A stretch of DNA of 64,000 nt, from NCBI RefSeq assembly GCF_030846195.1, contig NZ_JAVCWH010000005.1, positions 62,001 to 126,000 of the forward strand. Direction: 5' to 3'. Made by a program: the position numbers and the translations under genes. This DNA comes from Paracoccus yibinensis (GTDB lineage: Bacteria; Pseudomonadota; Alphaproteobacteria; Rhodobacterales; Rhodobacteraceae). Below, piece by piece: positions 1-8,427 of the stretch. The notes under the pieces were generated by a model. That model ran no database searches and had not been told where the DNA came from. It worked only from the letters and a program-made list of their open reading frames with translations. How positions within the stretch are numbered: position 1 is the stretch's first letter; the number at the start of each line of letters is the position of its first letter.

Positions 1-342
1 GGGCAGGCCCGCCTTGCCCGTTTCCGACAGCAGCGCCACCGCCTGGGTCAAGGGCACGTCCTCGTCCCGGTCCGTGTCCCACAGTAGGGCGATGGTTTCC
101 GCCAGATCGCCCACGAAGTCATAGGACATCGCGAAAAGCTGTTCGTCCACCCGTTCCACCATCAGCCCGCGCAACAGGCCCGGCGTCACCGTGCGCAGCT
201 TCAGATCGCCCGTCAGTGCGGCCAGGGCATAGCCCCGATCGGGGTCGGGAGTCTGTTCTAGGTAATGCCGCAGCAGGCGCAGCTTGGCGTTGCGCGCGGG
301 CGTGAAGGCCAGGCGTTCCAGCAGGTTCGCGAAGGCCCTCAT
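1..342 (-). CDS. ATP-dependent DNA ligase, N-terminal part (cut by window edge)
   Basis: This minus-strand reading frame is open from an ATG at 342 to the window edge and gives 114 residues. The sequence (MRAFANLLERL start, then an all-helical stretch with TPARNAKLRLLRHYL) resembles the N-terminal DNA-binding domain of the bacterial ATP-dependent ligases that pair with a beta-lactamase-fold exonuclease. The nucleotidyl-transfer lysine lies beyond the window, so activity cannot be judged. Its ATG overlaps the stop of the upstream exonuclease by 4 bases, so the two are translationally coupled. Expected role: nick sealing in a DNA-damage pathway, from family and context. Confidence 0.8.
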   Translation of the reverse strand, partial: MRAFANLLERLAFTPARNAKLRLLRHYLEQTPDPDRGYALAALTGDLKLRTVTPGLLRGLMVERVDEQLFAMSYDFVGDLAETIALLWDTDRDEDVPLTQAVALLSETGKAGLP

Positions 343-1331
343 TCCGGCTCGTCCTCGTATCCGACAAGGCGCAGCGGGCGGGCGGGGATTCCCTGCAATT
401 CGCACCACCGCATCAGCCCGTCCTCGGTCCCGTGGGTAATCCAGACCTCCTGCGGGGCAAGTTCACGGATGGTCTGCGTGACCTGAGGCCAGTCCACATG
501 GTCGCTGATGACCAGGGGCAGTTCGACACCCCTCTGCCGGGCACGCGCCCTCACCGCCATCCAGCCGGATGCAAAGCCGATGACCGGGTCGCGGAACCGC
601 TGGACCCAGGCGGATGCAAAGGCCGACGGCGGCGCGATGACCAGTTGCGCGTCCACCTGTTTCGCGGTGGCGGGCACCAGCAGACCAAGGTCGATGCCCT
701 GGTGGACATGATAATCGCACAGCCTTTGCAGCGCGCCGTGGATCGCGATGGGACCGTCGATCCCCGCCCCGCGCGCCAGCATGATCAGCCGCTGCGCCTT
801 GCCCAGGGCATAGGCGCCGATCAGGTGGTGGCGTTCGGGGAACTCGGCCATGCTGGCCAGCAGGCGGGTCATCTCGCCCGCCGGATCGGGGTGCTTGAAG
901 ACCGGCAGGCCGAAGGTCGCCTCGGTCACGAAGATGTCGCAGGGCACGAGTTCATAAGGCGCGCTGACCGGATTCGGGTGGCGGCAATAATCGCCCGACA
1001 CGACGATTTTCGGGCCGCGGTCCGGCTGCACGGCGATCTGCGCCGAACCCAGGATGTGACCCGCCGGGTGGAAGCTGACGGTGGTATCGCCCACACGGAT
1101 GGGGCCGTCCGCCGCCTGCTGCTGGCCCGCGAAATCCTCGCCATAGCGGATCGCCATGATCTCCAGCGTCTGGCGGGTGGCAAGAACCGCGCCATGGCCC
1201 GACCGGGCATGGTCGCCATGGCCATGAGTGATCAGCGCGCGATGCACCGGACGGACCGGGTCGATATAGAAATCACCGGGGGGGCAATAAAGACCGGCCG
1301 GGGTGGGGTGCAGGATCTGATCGGCGCGCAT
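339..1331 (-). CDS. Ligase-associated DNA damage response exonuclease (MBL fold)
   Basis: The 330-residue protein has the metallo-beta-lactamase metal motif HGHGDH at residues 36-41, followed by a beta-CASP-like region with later conserved His and Asp positions (PAGHILGSAQ near residue 90, SDHVDW near 277). It matches the ligase-associated exonuclease family, cousins of SNM1/CPSF73 nucleases that trim DNA ends before ligation. It is the first gene of a coupled pair with the ATP-dependent ligase downstream (ATGA overlap). In other bacteria this pair travels with an Lhr-type helicase and a PdeM-type phosphoesterase; those would lie left of the window if present. Confidence 0.88.
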   Translation of the reverse strand: MRADQILHPTPAGLYCPPGDFYIDPVRPVHRALITHGHGDHARSGHGAVLATRQTLEIMAIRYGEDFAGQQQAADGPIRVGDTTVSFHPAGHILGSAQIAVQPDRGPKIVVSGDYCRHPNPVSAPYELVPCDIFVTEATFGLPVFKHPDPAGEMTRLLASMAEFPERHHLIGAYALGKAQRLIMLARGAGIDGPIAIHGALQRLCDYHVHQGIDLGLLVPATAKQVDAQLVIAPPSAFASAWVQRFRDPVIGFASGWMAVRARARQRGVELPLVISDHVDWPQVTQTIRELAPQEVWITHGTEDGLMRWCELQGIPARPLRLVGYEDEPE

Positions 1332-1361
1332 GGGTCCAAGATGGTGAACATTCCATGAAAA

Positions 1362-2066
1362 TCAACGCCTCCCGCTGTGGCCGTGTTCCCGGTGGGCATC
1401 GGCATAGTCGCGCACCAGCGCCACGCGCCGGGGGCGGAAGCTGTCGCCGGTGCGGCTGGCCGCGGCGATGCGGTTGACGTGGAACACGCGGTAATCCATG
1501 CGCAACCGGCAATGCGCCAGCAGCATCAGCGACTGGTCGGAATAGGACAAGCCCAGGGGCCAGATCACCCGGTGCGTCTTCGCGCCGTTCAGATCCAGAT
1601 AATCGATCAGAAGCGCCTGTTCGTCCCAGCAGGCCGCGCGGATCAGCGCCAGATCGACCTGCGGCGCGGCGCGGTCTGGGCCTTGCAGGAAACAGCGCAT
1701 GATCGCGTGCATCGCCTGTCGCGCCTGGCGTTCGGGCAGCGTCGCGACGATGCGGGCCAGCGCGTCGCGGCCGGCGCGGACCAGGTCCTCGTCGCCGATC
1801 CCCGCAAGCGATTCCACGGCCAGGCGCAGCGCCTCGATTTCGAGGCGCGAGAAGCTTTGCGGCGGCAGGGCCGGATCCTCGGTCAGGGTATAGCCCAGGC
1901 CCGCCGCCCCGTCGATCAGCGCACCGCCCGCGCGCAGGGTGGCGATGTCGCGGTAAAGCTGGCGCGGCGACACGCCGGTTTCCTCGGCCAGACGCGCGGC
2001 GGTGACGGGGGCGGGCAGGCGGCGCAGCGCATCCATCAGGCGCATCAGGCGGTCGGTGCGGGCCAT
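1362..2066 (-). CDS. WYL-domain HTH transcriptional regulator (YafY-like)
   Basis: The 234-residue protein starts with an N-terminal DeoR/YafY-type helix-turn-helix (residues about 1-60, with VSPRQLYRDIATLR as recognition helix) and continues into a WYL domain (about 130-220), a ligand- or nucleic-acid-sensing SH3-like fold. It is read away from the divergent glutathione S-transferase gene and shares a 63-base gap with it, so control of that gene or of itself is plausible. The effector is unknown. Confidence 0.85.
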   Translation of the reverse strand: MARTDRLMRLMDALRRLPAPVTAARLAEETGVSPRQLYRDIATLRAGGALIDGAAGLGYTLTEDPALPPQSFSRLEIEALRLAVESLAGIGDEDLVRAGRDALARIVATLPERQARQAMHAIMRCFLQGPDRAAPQVDLALIRAACWDEQALLIDYLDLNGAKTHRVIWPLGLSYSDQSLMLLAHCRLRMDYRVFHVNRIAAASRTGDSFRPRRVALVRDYADAHREHGHSGRR

Positions 2067-2129
2067 GCTGTCACCTTCTGTCAGGGCTCCGCGCTATCCT
2101 GTCGCCACACCAACCCCGGAGACAAGCCC

Positions 2130-2702
2130 GTGCCCACGCTTTATCACGCCCCGGACAGCCGGTCCGACAGCATCCTCACCTTGATCGACCTGATGGGCAT
2201 CCGCGACCGGATCGACATCGTCGAGGTGACGATCCCCCGCCAGGACGGCAGCGGCAGCCGCGACCCCAGGAACCCTCATCCCGAAGGCAAGGTGCCCTAT
2301 CTGGTCGATCAGGGGGACCATGTCCGCGAAAGGGGGGCGATCATCACCTGGCTGACCGACCGCTTTCCCGAAAGCGGTCTTGGCCGCCCCGTCGGCCATC
2401 CGCAACGCGGGGCATACCTGTCGTGGCTGTTCTATTACCAGGGCGTGATCGAGCCTGTGTCCCTGCTGCATTACCTGGGGATTGACCACCCCGCGCTGCA
2501 GGCGACCTTTCGCGACCATGACGCGATGCTGGCGCGGATCGGGGAAGCCCTGGCGGACGGCCCCTTTCTGCTGGGGCAGGATTTTTCGGCCGCCGACCTG
2601 CTCTGCGCCTCGCCCTTTATCTTCTTCGGCGAGGAAATGCCCATGACGCCCGCGGTCAGGGACTGGGCGGGACGCTGCGCCCAAAGGATGCGCGCCCTTT
2701 AG
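2130..2702 (+). CDS. Glutathione S-transferase family protein
   Basis: The 190-residue protein begins at GTG 2130, preceded by GGAG at 2118-2121. The N-terminal thioredoxin-like domain (about 1-75) begins PTLYHAPDSRS and contains KVPYLVD, with cis-Pro before the second strand, followed by RERGAIITWL where glutathione is normally held. The C-terminal all-helical domain has the usual hydrophobic repeats and LGQDFSAADLLCASP, the N-capping motif of GST helix 6. The substrate cannot be told from sequence. Its stop overlaps the stop of the convergent transporter by 4 bases. Confidence 0.88.
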   Translation: MPTLYHAPDSRSDSILTLIDLMGIRDRIDIVEVTIPRQDGSGSRDPRNPHPEGKVPYLVDQGDHVRERGAIITWLTDRFPESGLGRPVGHPQRGAYLSWLFYYQGVIEPVSLLHYLGIDHPALQATFRDHDAMLARIGEALADGPFLLGQDFSAADLLCASPFIFFGEEMPMTPAVRDWAGRCAQRMRAL

Positions 2703-3604
2703 GCGGGCGGGGCACGCCGGACCGGAACCACGGGGGCCGGCGCCTTGGACAGCTGCACCGCCAGGATGCCGGCCATGATGACGCCGACGCCGATCACGTC
2801 GCCTATGGCAAGCTGTTCGCCCAGCAGGGCCGCGCCCGTGGCGACCCCGAAGAACGGCGTCAGAAAATGGAAAGTTGCCGCCCGCACCGCGCCGATCCGG
2901 CCAACCAGCTTGAACCATACCCAGGTGGCGACCAATCCGGGCACGATCACCGTGTAAAGGAAAGCCCAGACCAGCCTGGGATTGGGATCGACATGCCAAT
3001 CCTCCAGGATCGGGGCGATGCACCACAGGGTCACGGATCCGACCAGCATCTGCAAGCCCACGATCATCATCACATTGCCCCCGGAACTGGCCCCGCGCAC
3101 CGTCAGCGTGGCGACGGCAAGCGCCAGGGCGGCGACAAAGCACATGAAGATGCCCACCGGGTCGCTGCCCCCGCCTTGCAGGCGCGCGCCCATGATGATC
3201 GCCACCCCCGCAAGGCCCAGAACCAGGCCCGCGACCCCCATGGGCCGCAGCCGTTCGCCCATCAGCATCCAGCCCAGGGCAGCCACGATCAGCGGCATGG
3301 TGGCCGCGATGATCGACGCCAGCCCAGCCTCGATCCACTGCATCGCCACCCAGTTCAGGCCAAGATACAGCGCGTTCTGGCACAGCCCCAGAACCACCAC
3401 CGCCCGCCACTGCACGCGGGTCAGGGCACGCCAGGTCTCGCCCATCAGCAGCGCGATGACCACCGCCATGACCCCCGACAGGGCAAAGCGCAGGGCCAGG
3501 GCGAACAGCGGCGGCACCTCGGTCACGATCATCCGGGTCGAAGTGAAGGCCGAGGCCCACATTACCGCGAAGAACACCCCCATGAAGATCGCGCGAATGT
3601 CCAT
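2699..3604 (-). CDS. DMT-superfamily transporter (two EamA domains)
   Basis: The 301-residue inner-membrane protein has about ten hydrophobic segments in two EamA repeats. The start at 3604 (MDIRAIFMGVFFAVMWASAF) places the first membrane helix directly at the N-terminus; the frame is open further upstream but that part looks non-coding. The family exports small metabolites or amino acids by proton exchange, and the substrate is not predictable. The helix ending VQWRAVVVLGLCQNALYLGL and the second-half GERLRPMGVAGLVLGLAG are typical of RhtA/YdcZ-like members. Confidence 0.85.
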   Translation of the reverse strand: MDIRAIFMGVFFAVMWASAFTSTRMIVTEVPPLFALALRFALSGVMAVVIALLMGETWRALTRVQWRAVVVLGLCQNALYLGLNWVAMQWIEAGLASIIAATMPLIVAALGWMLMGERLRPMGVAGLVLGLAGVAIIMGARLQGGGSDPVGIFMCFVAALALAVATLTVRGASSGGNVMMIVGLQMLVGSVTLWCIAPILEDWHVDPNPRLVWAFLYTVIVPGLVATWVWFKLVGRIGAVRAATFHFLTPFFGVATGAALLGEQLAIGDVIGVGVIMAGILAVQLSKAPAPVVPVRRAPPA

Positions 3605-3702
3605 CCTGGCCCCGTGACTTGCAGATGATGCAGAAGGGCTAGCAGGTTCGGGGAATAGCGGGAAGTGGTGAAACTCTGGCAGGATAGCCAACACGGGGAT
3701 TT

Positions 3703-4113
3703 TCATTCCCGGGCAATATCTCGGTCCGATCCGCGCTTGTCGATCAGATCCCAGCGATTGCCCCAAGGGTCCGACCAAACGACGACACGCCCATAAGCCT
3801 CGTCACGAGGGGGTGCTTCGATGCAGACCCCGGCCCTTTGCAACTGACGATAGTCGGCCTCAAAGTCGTTGGTTTCAAGAAAAAGCCAGACCCGGCCTCC
3901 GCCCTGCCGGCCGATCGCGGCAATCTGTTCGCTGGACACTGCTCGGGCCAGCAGAATCTCGGTGTCAGCGTTGCGAGGGGCTATTCTGACCCACCGCTTG
4001 CCATTGCCCAGATCCGTATCCTCCCGGCACTCGAAGCCGATGCGCGTGAAGAACGCAAGGGCTTCGTCATAATCCGGGACCAGCAGCGACACATGCGCAA
4101 TCCGCTTGGGCAT
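3703..4113 (-). CDS. VOC family (glyoxalase-like) protein
   Basis: This is a 136-residue single vicinal-oxygen-chelate unit: MPKRIAHVSLLVPDYDEALAFF opens the first beta-alpha-beta-beta-beta module, and GRVVVWSDPWGNRWDLID closes the second. The start at 4113 was preferred because it puts the first VOC strand at residue 4; a TTG start 12 codons earlier is possible. Candidate metal ligands are His8 and the Glu of the FLETND region. Metal-dependent lyase, dioxygenase or resistance roles are all possible. Confidence 0.8.
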   Translation of the reverse strand: MPKRIAHVSLLVPDYDEALAFFTRIGFECREDTDLGNGKRWVRIAPRNADTEILLARAVSSEQIAAIGRQGGGRVWLFLETNDFEADYRQLQRAGVCIEAPPRDEAYGRVVVWSDPWGNRWDLIDKRGSDRDIARE

Positions 4114-4172
4114 GTCGGCAAGGCTATCCGGCCCTTCAGGCAATCTCAATCTTTCAAGTCACGTGTGAAGCC

Positions 4173-4198
4173 GCGGCTTTTCAAACGAAAAGGCCGCG
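4173..4198 (-). terminator. Hairpin downstream of the HU gene
   Basis: An inverted repeat with arms CGCGGC-TTTTC and GAAAAGGCCGCG (one bulged base) and a short AAAC loop lies about 40 bases past the HU stop. There is no clear T-tract, so it may be Rho-assisted or an RNA-stabilising hairpin. Confidence 0.5.
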
Positions 4199-4237
4199 CC
4201 CACCGGCACGGCCCCTGTTCCTGCAACGTCGCAGGGA

Positions 4238-4528
4238 TCAGCTGTTCACGCTGTCCTTCAGCGACTTGGCGACCGTCACCTTGACCTGCTTGTCGGCCGG
4301 CTTGGTCATCATTTCCTGGGTCTGCGGGTTGCGGACCTGGCGCTCGGGGCGGGCGCGGCAGGCGATCTTGCCGATGCCGGGGATCGTGACCGAGCCGCCG
4401 GCGGCGACTTCGCGGGAAACAACGGCGGCGATCGCGTCCAGCGCGGCGGATGCCGATTTCTTGTCCGAACCCATTTCCTCGGCCAGGGTCGCCACCAGCT
4501 GGGTCTTGGTCATCGGTTTGTCAGCCAT
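4238..4528 (-). CDS. HU family DNA-binding protein
   Basis: The 96-residue protein has the full HU/IHF fold: an N-terminal helical dimerisation part (MTKTQLVATLAEEMG), a central GSVTIPGIGKIACRARPERQVRNPQT arm region with the conserved Arg-Asn-Pro-x-Thr tip that bends DNA, and a C-terminal helix. The internal 20 residues are typical of the alphaproteobacterial HU branch rather than IHF. It stands alone, with a hairpin after it and its own upstream gap, so it is probably monocistronic and abundant in the nucleoid. Confidence 0.93.
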   Translation of the reverse strand: MADKPMTKTQLVATLAEEMGSDKKSASAALDAIAAVVSREVAAGGSVTIPGIGKIACRARPERQVRNPQTQEMMTKPADKQVKVTVAKSLKDSVNS

Positions 4529-4677
4529 TGATCTGTCTCCTCTTGCCCGGTTCTGCGGGGCCTGTGAATGGCGCCGTTTGCGGCATATCGCCTGCTACAC
4601 ACCGTTTTCCCCAACAGATCAAGCCTTTTTCGCCGTTTCCTGCCAAAGCAGGCTCCGCTTGGCCGGTTGACGCAAGG

Positions 4678-6156
4678 TCAAAGGAAGGCGGTTTCGTTGA
4701 ACGACCGCAACTTGCGCGAATGGATCCGCTCCAACGGCATCTCGCGCAGCTTTTCCATGGCCCGGATGCCGATCAGCAGGTGGCTGGCGACCTGGGTGCG
4801 GTAAAAGTCGGTGGCCATGCCCGGCAGCTTCAATTCGCCGTGCAGCGGCTTGTCGCTGACGCAAAGAAGCGTCCCGTAAGGCACCCTGAACCGGAATCCG
4901 TTGGCCGCGATGGTGGCGCTTTCCATGTCCAGCGCGACGGCCCGCGCCAGCGACAGGCGGTGGATCGGCGTGTCGCGCAATTCCCAGTTGCGGTTGTCGA
5001 TGGTGGCCACCGTGCCGGTCCGCATGATGCGCTTGAGTTCATAGCCTTCCAGTCGCGTGACCTCGGCCACGGCTTCCTGCAATGCCACCTGAACCTCGGA
5101 CAGGGTGGGAAGCGGGATCCAGACCGGCAGGTCGGCGTCCAGGACGTGATCCTCGCGCAGATAGGCGTGGGCCAGGACGAAATCGCCCAGCCGCTGGCTG
5201 TTGCGCAGGCCCGCGCAATGGCCGACCATCAGCCAGGCATGGGGGCGCAGAACGGCAATGTGGTCGGTCGCGGTCTTGGCGTTCGACGGCCCCACGCCGA
5301 TATTGACCAGCGTGATCCCCTGCCCGTTCGCGCGTTTCAGGTGATAGGCGGGCATCTGCGGCAGCTTGGCCAGGGTGGCCAGGGGCGTGTCGGCATCGGT
5401 GATCACCTGGTTGCCCGGGGCCACGAAGCTGTCATAGCCCAGATCGGGGTTGCCCAGGACGCGCCGGGCGAAGGCCTCGAATTCGTCCACATAGAACTGA
5501 TAGTTGGTGAACAGCACGAAATTCTGGAAATGCTCCGCCGCCGTCGCCGTGTAGTGCTGCAGCCGCGCCAGCGAATAGTCGATGCGTTGCGCCGTGAAGG
5601 CGGCCAGGTGCAGCGATCCGTCGGGCATCGGCCCGGCCACGCCGTTCACGATGTCGTCGTTCATGGTGTTCAGGTCGGGCACGTCGAAGACATCGCGCAG
5701 CGAAAAGTCCAGCACCCCTTCCTGCGGCACGGCCAGGTCGCTTTGCGCGGCGACTGCGAAATGGACGGGCATGGGGGTGTCGCTGACCCCCACGGTGACG
5801 GGGACACGGTGATTGCGGATCAGCAATCCGATCTGCTCGCGCAGATAGTTGGCGAACAGGTCGGGCCTGGTGACGGTCGCGGAATAGCTGCCGGGCGCGA
5901 CCACATGGCCGAAGGACAGGCGCGAATCGACCGCCGGATGGGTGGTCACGGTCAGGCGCAGTTCGGGATAATAGGCGCGATACCGGGCGACGGGCCTGTC
6001 GCCTTCCAGTGCCTTGGTGAAGCGGTCCAGCAGAAAGCCGGTCGCCTGCGTATAAAGCGCCTGCAGATGCGCAACGGCGGCGGCTGCATCGGTGAACTGC
6101 TGGCGGCCCGGCGTGTCGGGGGATTCGACCGGCAGGTAACGGGGATCCGTGTCCAT
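4678..6156 (-). CDS. amn: AMP nucleosidase
   Basis: The 492-residue length and sequence match bacterial AMP nucleosidase, which splits AMP into adenine and ribose 5-phosphate in the cytoplasm and so tunes adenylate pools. An N-terminal alpha/beta domain (about 1-180) precedes a nucleoside-phosphorylase fold. Visible family marks are VNIGVGPSNAKTATDHIAVLRP near the middle and ALDMESATIAANGFRFRVPYGTLLCVSDKP toward the C-terminus, whose MES/T and CVSD blocks line the base and ribose pocket. It is divergent from the next gene, with a 92-base shared gap. Confidence 0.93.
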   Translation of the reverse strand: MDTDPRYLPVESPDTPGRQQFTDAAAAVAHLQALYTQATGFLLDRFTKALEGDRPVARYRAYYPELRLTVTTHPAVDSRLSFGHVVAPGSYSATVTRPDLFANYLREQIGLLIRNHRVPVTVGVSDTPMPVHFAVAAQSDLAVPQEGVLDFSLRDVFDVPDLNTMNDDIVNGVAGPMPDGSLHLAAFTAQRIDYSLARLQHYTATAAEHFQNFVLFTNYQFYVDEFEAFARRVLGNPDLGYDSFVAPGNQVITDADTPLATLAKLPQMPAYHLKRANGQGITLVNIGVGPSNAKTATDHIAVLRPHAWLMVGHCAGLRNSQRLGDFVLAHAYLREDHVLDADLPVWIPLPTLSEVQVALQEAVAEVTRLEGYELKRIMRTGTVATIDNRNWELRDTPIHRLSLARAVALDMESATIAANGFRFRVPYGTLLCVSDKPLHGELKLPGMATDFYRTQVASHLLIGIRAMEKLREMPLERIHSRKLRSFNETAFL

Positions 6157-6248
6157 TCTTGTTATCCTTCTTTGTTCCGACCCTGCCAGCGGGACCGGCC
6201 GCAGGCAAGCGTCTGGCGTCCCGGTTCCCGGACAGTTACCTTGCCGTC

Positions 6249-7151
6249 ATGAAGATGCTTGTTTTCGGTCACGGTTATTCGGCGGGCTTCCTAACGCCCC
6301 TGCTCCGCAGGCGCGGCTGGCAGGTCGTGGGGACCACCCGGGACGATCCCGGTCGGGTGGCTGGGGCGGGCGCGCAGCCGGTCCTGTGGCCGGGGGATGA
6401 GGCACGGTTGCGGTCCGAGATCGCTTCGGCCGATGCGATCCTGGTTTCCGCGGCGCCCGGACCGCAGGGCGATCCTGTCCTGGCCGCGTTCCGCGATGAT
6501 CTCGCCAAGGCGCGGCCGGGCTGGCTGGGCTATCTTTCGACCACCGGCGTTTACGGCGACCGCAACGGCGGCTGGGTGGACGAGGACAGCCTGCTGGACG
6601 CCACCGGCCCGCGCGGGGCGGCCCGCATCCGCGCCGAAGGCGACTGGCGCGCCCTGGCCGACCAGGCGGGGCTGCCACTGCACATCTTCCGGCTGGCGGG
6701 AATCTATGGTCCCGGCCGGGGGCCTTTCGAAAAGGTGCGGAACGGCACCGCGCGGCGGATCATCAAGCCGGGCCAGGTGTTTTCGCGGATCCACGCCGCC
6801 GATATCGCCCAGATCCTGCTGGCCTCGATCGACCGGCCCGCGCCGGGCACGGCTTATAACGTCTGCGACGACGACCCGGCCCCGCCGCAGGACGTGCTGG
6901 CTCATGCCGCTGACCTGCTGGGCCTGCCGCCGCCCCCCGAGGTGCCCTATGACGAGGCCGACATGACGCCGATGGCGCGGTCCTTCTATGCCGACAGCAA
7001 GCGGGTATCGAACCGGCGCATCAAGGAGGAACTGGGGGTCAGGCTGCGTTATCCCGATTACCGCAGCGGGCTGGCGGCAATCCTGGCAGCCGAGGGCGGA
7101 TCGCCGCATGGACTTCGCGCCGCCGGCGTGCATGATCCGCGCCATGACTGA
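6249..7151 (+). CDS. SDR / NAD-dependent epimerase-like protein
   Basis: The 300-residue protein has an N-terminal Rossmann strand-loop (MKMLVFGHGYSAGF) that binds NAD(P). It continues with LGYLSTTGVYGDRNGGWVDE, the extended-SDR active-site strand with Ser/Thr and Tyr, and IFRLAGIYGPGRGP, a signature of the YeeZ-like subgroup. The YxxxK lysine is not evident in its usual place, so catalysis may be atypical or lost. The start at ATG 6249 was chosen because it places the Rossmann strand at residue 3. It overlaps the following hydroxylase by 8 bases. Confidence 0.82.
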   Translation: MKMLVFGHGYSAGFLTPLLRRRGWQVVGTTRDDPGRVAGAGAQPVLWPGDEARLRSEIASADAILVSAAPGPQGDPVLAAFRDDLAKARPGWLGYLSTTGVYGDRNGGWVDEDSLLDATGPRGAARIRAEGDWRALADQAGLPLHIFRLAGIYGPGRGPFEKVRNGTARRIIKPGQVFSRIHAADIAQILLASIDRPAPGTAYNVCDDDPAPPQDVLAHAADLLGLPPPPEVPYDEADMTPMARSFYADSKRVSNRRIKEELGVRLRYPDYRSGLAAILAAEGGSPHGLRAAGVHDPRHD

Positions 7152-8364
7152 TGTGGATATCCTGATCGCCGGGGGTGGGCTGAACGGTCCCACCCTGGCG
7201 CTTGCCCTGGCCCAGGCTGGCCTGCGCGTGGCCGTGGTCGATCCGCGCCCGGCCGATGCGCGGGCAGGCGACAACTTCGACGGACGCGCCTATGCGCTGG
7301 CGGTGGCCTCGCAACGGCTGCTGAAGGCGCTTGGGCTTTGGGCGGGACTGGCGGGCGACAGCCAGCCGATCCGGCAGGTGAAAGCGTCCCAGGGGCAACC
7401 GGGCGAAGGCGCCGCGCCCTTCTTCCTGCATTTCGACAGCGCCGAGATCGAGGAAGGTCCGGTCGGCTTCATGCTCGAGGATCGGTTCCTGTATCGTGCC
7501 CTTCTGGCCGCGATGCGGGATCGGGTGCAGCATCTGTCGGGCCTGTCGGTCGTGGACCAGCAGGTCGGATCGGGCGGGGTCGAGGCCGCGTTGTCGGACG
7601 GCCGCCGGCTGCGTGCCCGGCTTCTGGTGGGCGCGGACGGTCGCGGGTCGGGCGTTGCCGCCCGCGCGGGCATCCGGCGGCAGGGATGGGACTATGGCCA
7701 GACGGCACTTGTCGCGGCCATTGCCCATGACCGCCCGCACGAGGGCATCGCACAGCAGTATTTCATGGCGACCGGTCCCTTGGCGATCCTGCCCCTGCCC
7801 GGCAACCGCAGCAGCGTCGTCTGGTCAGAAACCCATGACAATGCCCGCGCCATTGCGGCGCTGCCGGACGAGGCCTTCCTGGACGTGCTGCGCCCGCGGT
7901 TCGGCGATTACCTGGGCGAGATTTCCCTTGCAGGCGCGCGCTTCACCTATCCGCTGAGCCTGTCGCTGGCCGACCGCTATGTCGCCGACCGTGTGGCCCT
8001 GGTGGGCGATGCGGCGCACGGCGTGCATCCCATCGCGGGCCAGGGGCTGAACCTGGGCCTGCGCGACGTGGCGGCCCTGGCCGAGGTGCTGGTCGATGCC
8101 GCCCGCCGAGGCGAGGATATCGGGTCGGATCTTGTGCTGGAACGGTATCAGGGCTGGCGGCGGTTCGATGCGACCAGTCTTGCGCTTGGCATGGACGGGG
8201 TGAACCGGCTGTTTGCCAGCGGCAATCCGGTCTTGTCGGCGGCGCGGGGGATCGGCATGGGGATCGTCACGGCGGTTCCCGCCTTGCGACGCGGCTTCAT
8301 GCGGCAGGCGGCGGGGCTGTCGGTCGATCCGATGCCAAGGTTGCTTTCAGGTAGAGCGTTGTAA
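7144..8364 (+). CDS. UbiH/UbiF/COQ6-family FAD monooxygenase (ubiquinone biosynthesis hydroxylase)
   Basis: The 406-residue aromatic hydroxylase begins MTDVDILIAGGGLNGPTLALALAQ, the FAD-binding GxGxxG. It has GRGSGVAARAGIRRQGWDYGQTALVA in the middle, including the DG-motif region (LLVGADGRGSG), and the second FAD motif VALVGDAAHGVHPIAGQGLNLGLRD near residue 285. These are diagnostic for the UbiH/UbiF/VisC/COQ6 family, which hydroxylates the ubiquinone ring using NADPH and O2. Which ring position is modified cannot be decided here; alphaproteobacterial enzymes can serve more than one. Its start overlaps the SDR gene, so they are co-translated. Confidence 0.88.
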   Translation: MTDVDILIAGGGLNGPTLALALAQAGLRVAVVDPRPADARAGDNFDGRAYALAVASQRLLKALGLWAGLAGDSQPIRQVKASQGQPGEGAAPFFLHFDSAEIEEGPVGFMLEDRFLYRALLAAMRDRVQHLSGLSVVDQQVGSGGVEAALSDGRRLRARLLVGADGRGSGVAARAGIRRQGWDYGQTALVAAIAHDRPHEGIAQQYFMATGPLAILPLPGNRSSVVWSETHDNARAIAALPDEAFLDVLRPRFGDYLGEISLAGARFTYPLSLSLADRYVADRVALVGDAAHGVHPIAGQGLNLGLRDVAALAEVLVDAARRGEDIGSDLVLERYQGWRRFDATSLALGMDGVNRLFASGNPVLSAARGIGMGIVTAVPALRRGFMRQAAGLSVDPMPRLLSGRAL

Positions 8365-8427
8365 GGGGGCTGCCGCCCCCGTCCGCCAAGGCGGCCTCCC
8401 CCGCGGATATTTGGACCAAGGCAAAGA
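8365..8427 (+). repeat. Rhodobacteraceae-type palindromic intergenic repeat, doubling as terminator
   Basis: Two adjacent hairpins follow the hydroxylase stop: GGGGGC/GCCCCC at 8365-8380 and CCGCC/GGCGG at 8383-8394. They are followed by CCCCCGCGGATATTTGGACC at 8397-8416 and an AAGGCAAAGA tail. This layout is a common dispersed intergenic element in Rhodobacter, Paracoccus and relatives. It separates two convergent genes and probably terminates both. Confidence 0.65.

Noticed and set aside
432..1358. Plus-strand open frame of 308 codons
   Set aside because: Antisense to the MBL exonuclease, which has an intact metal motif and a coupled ligase gene.
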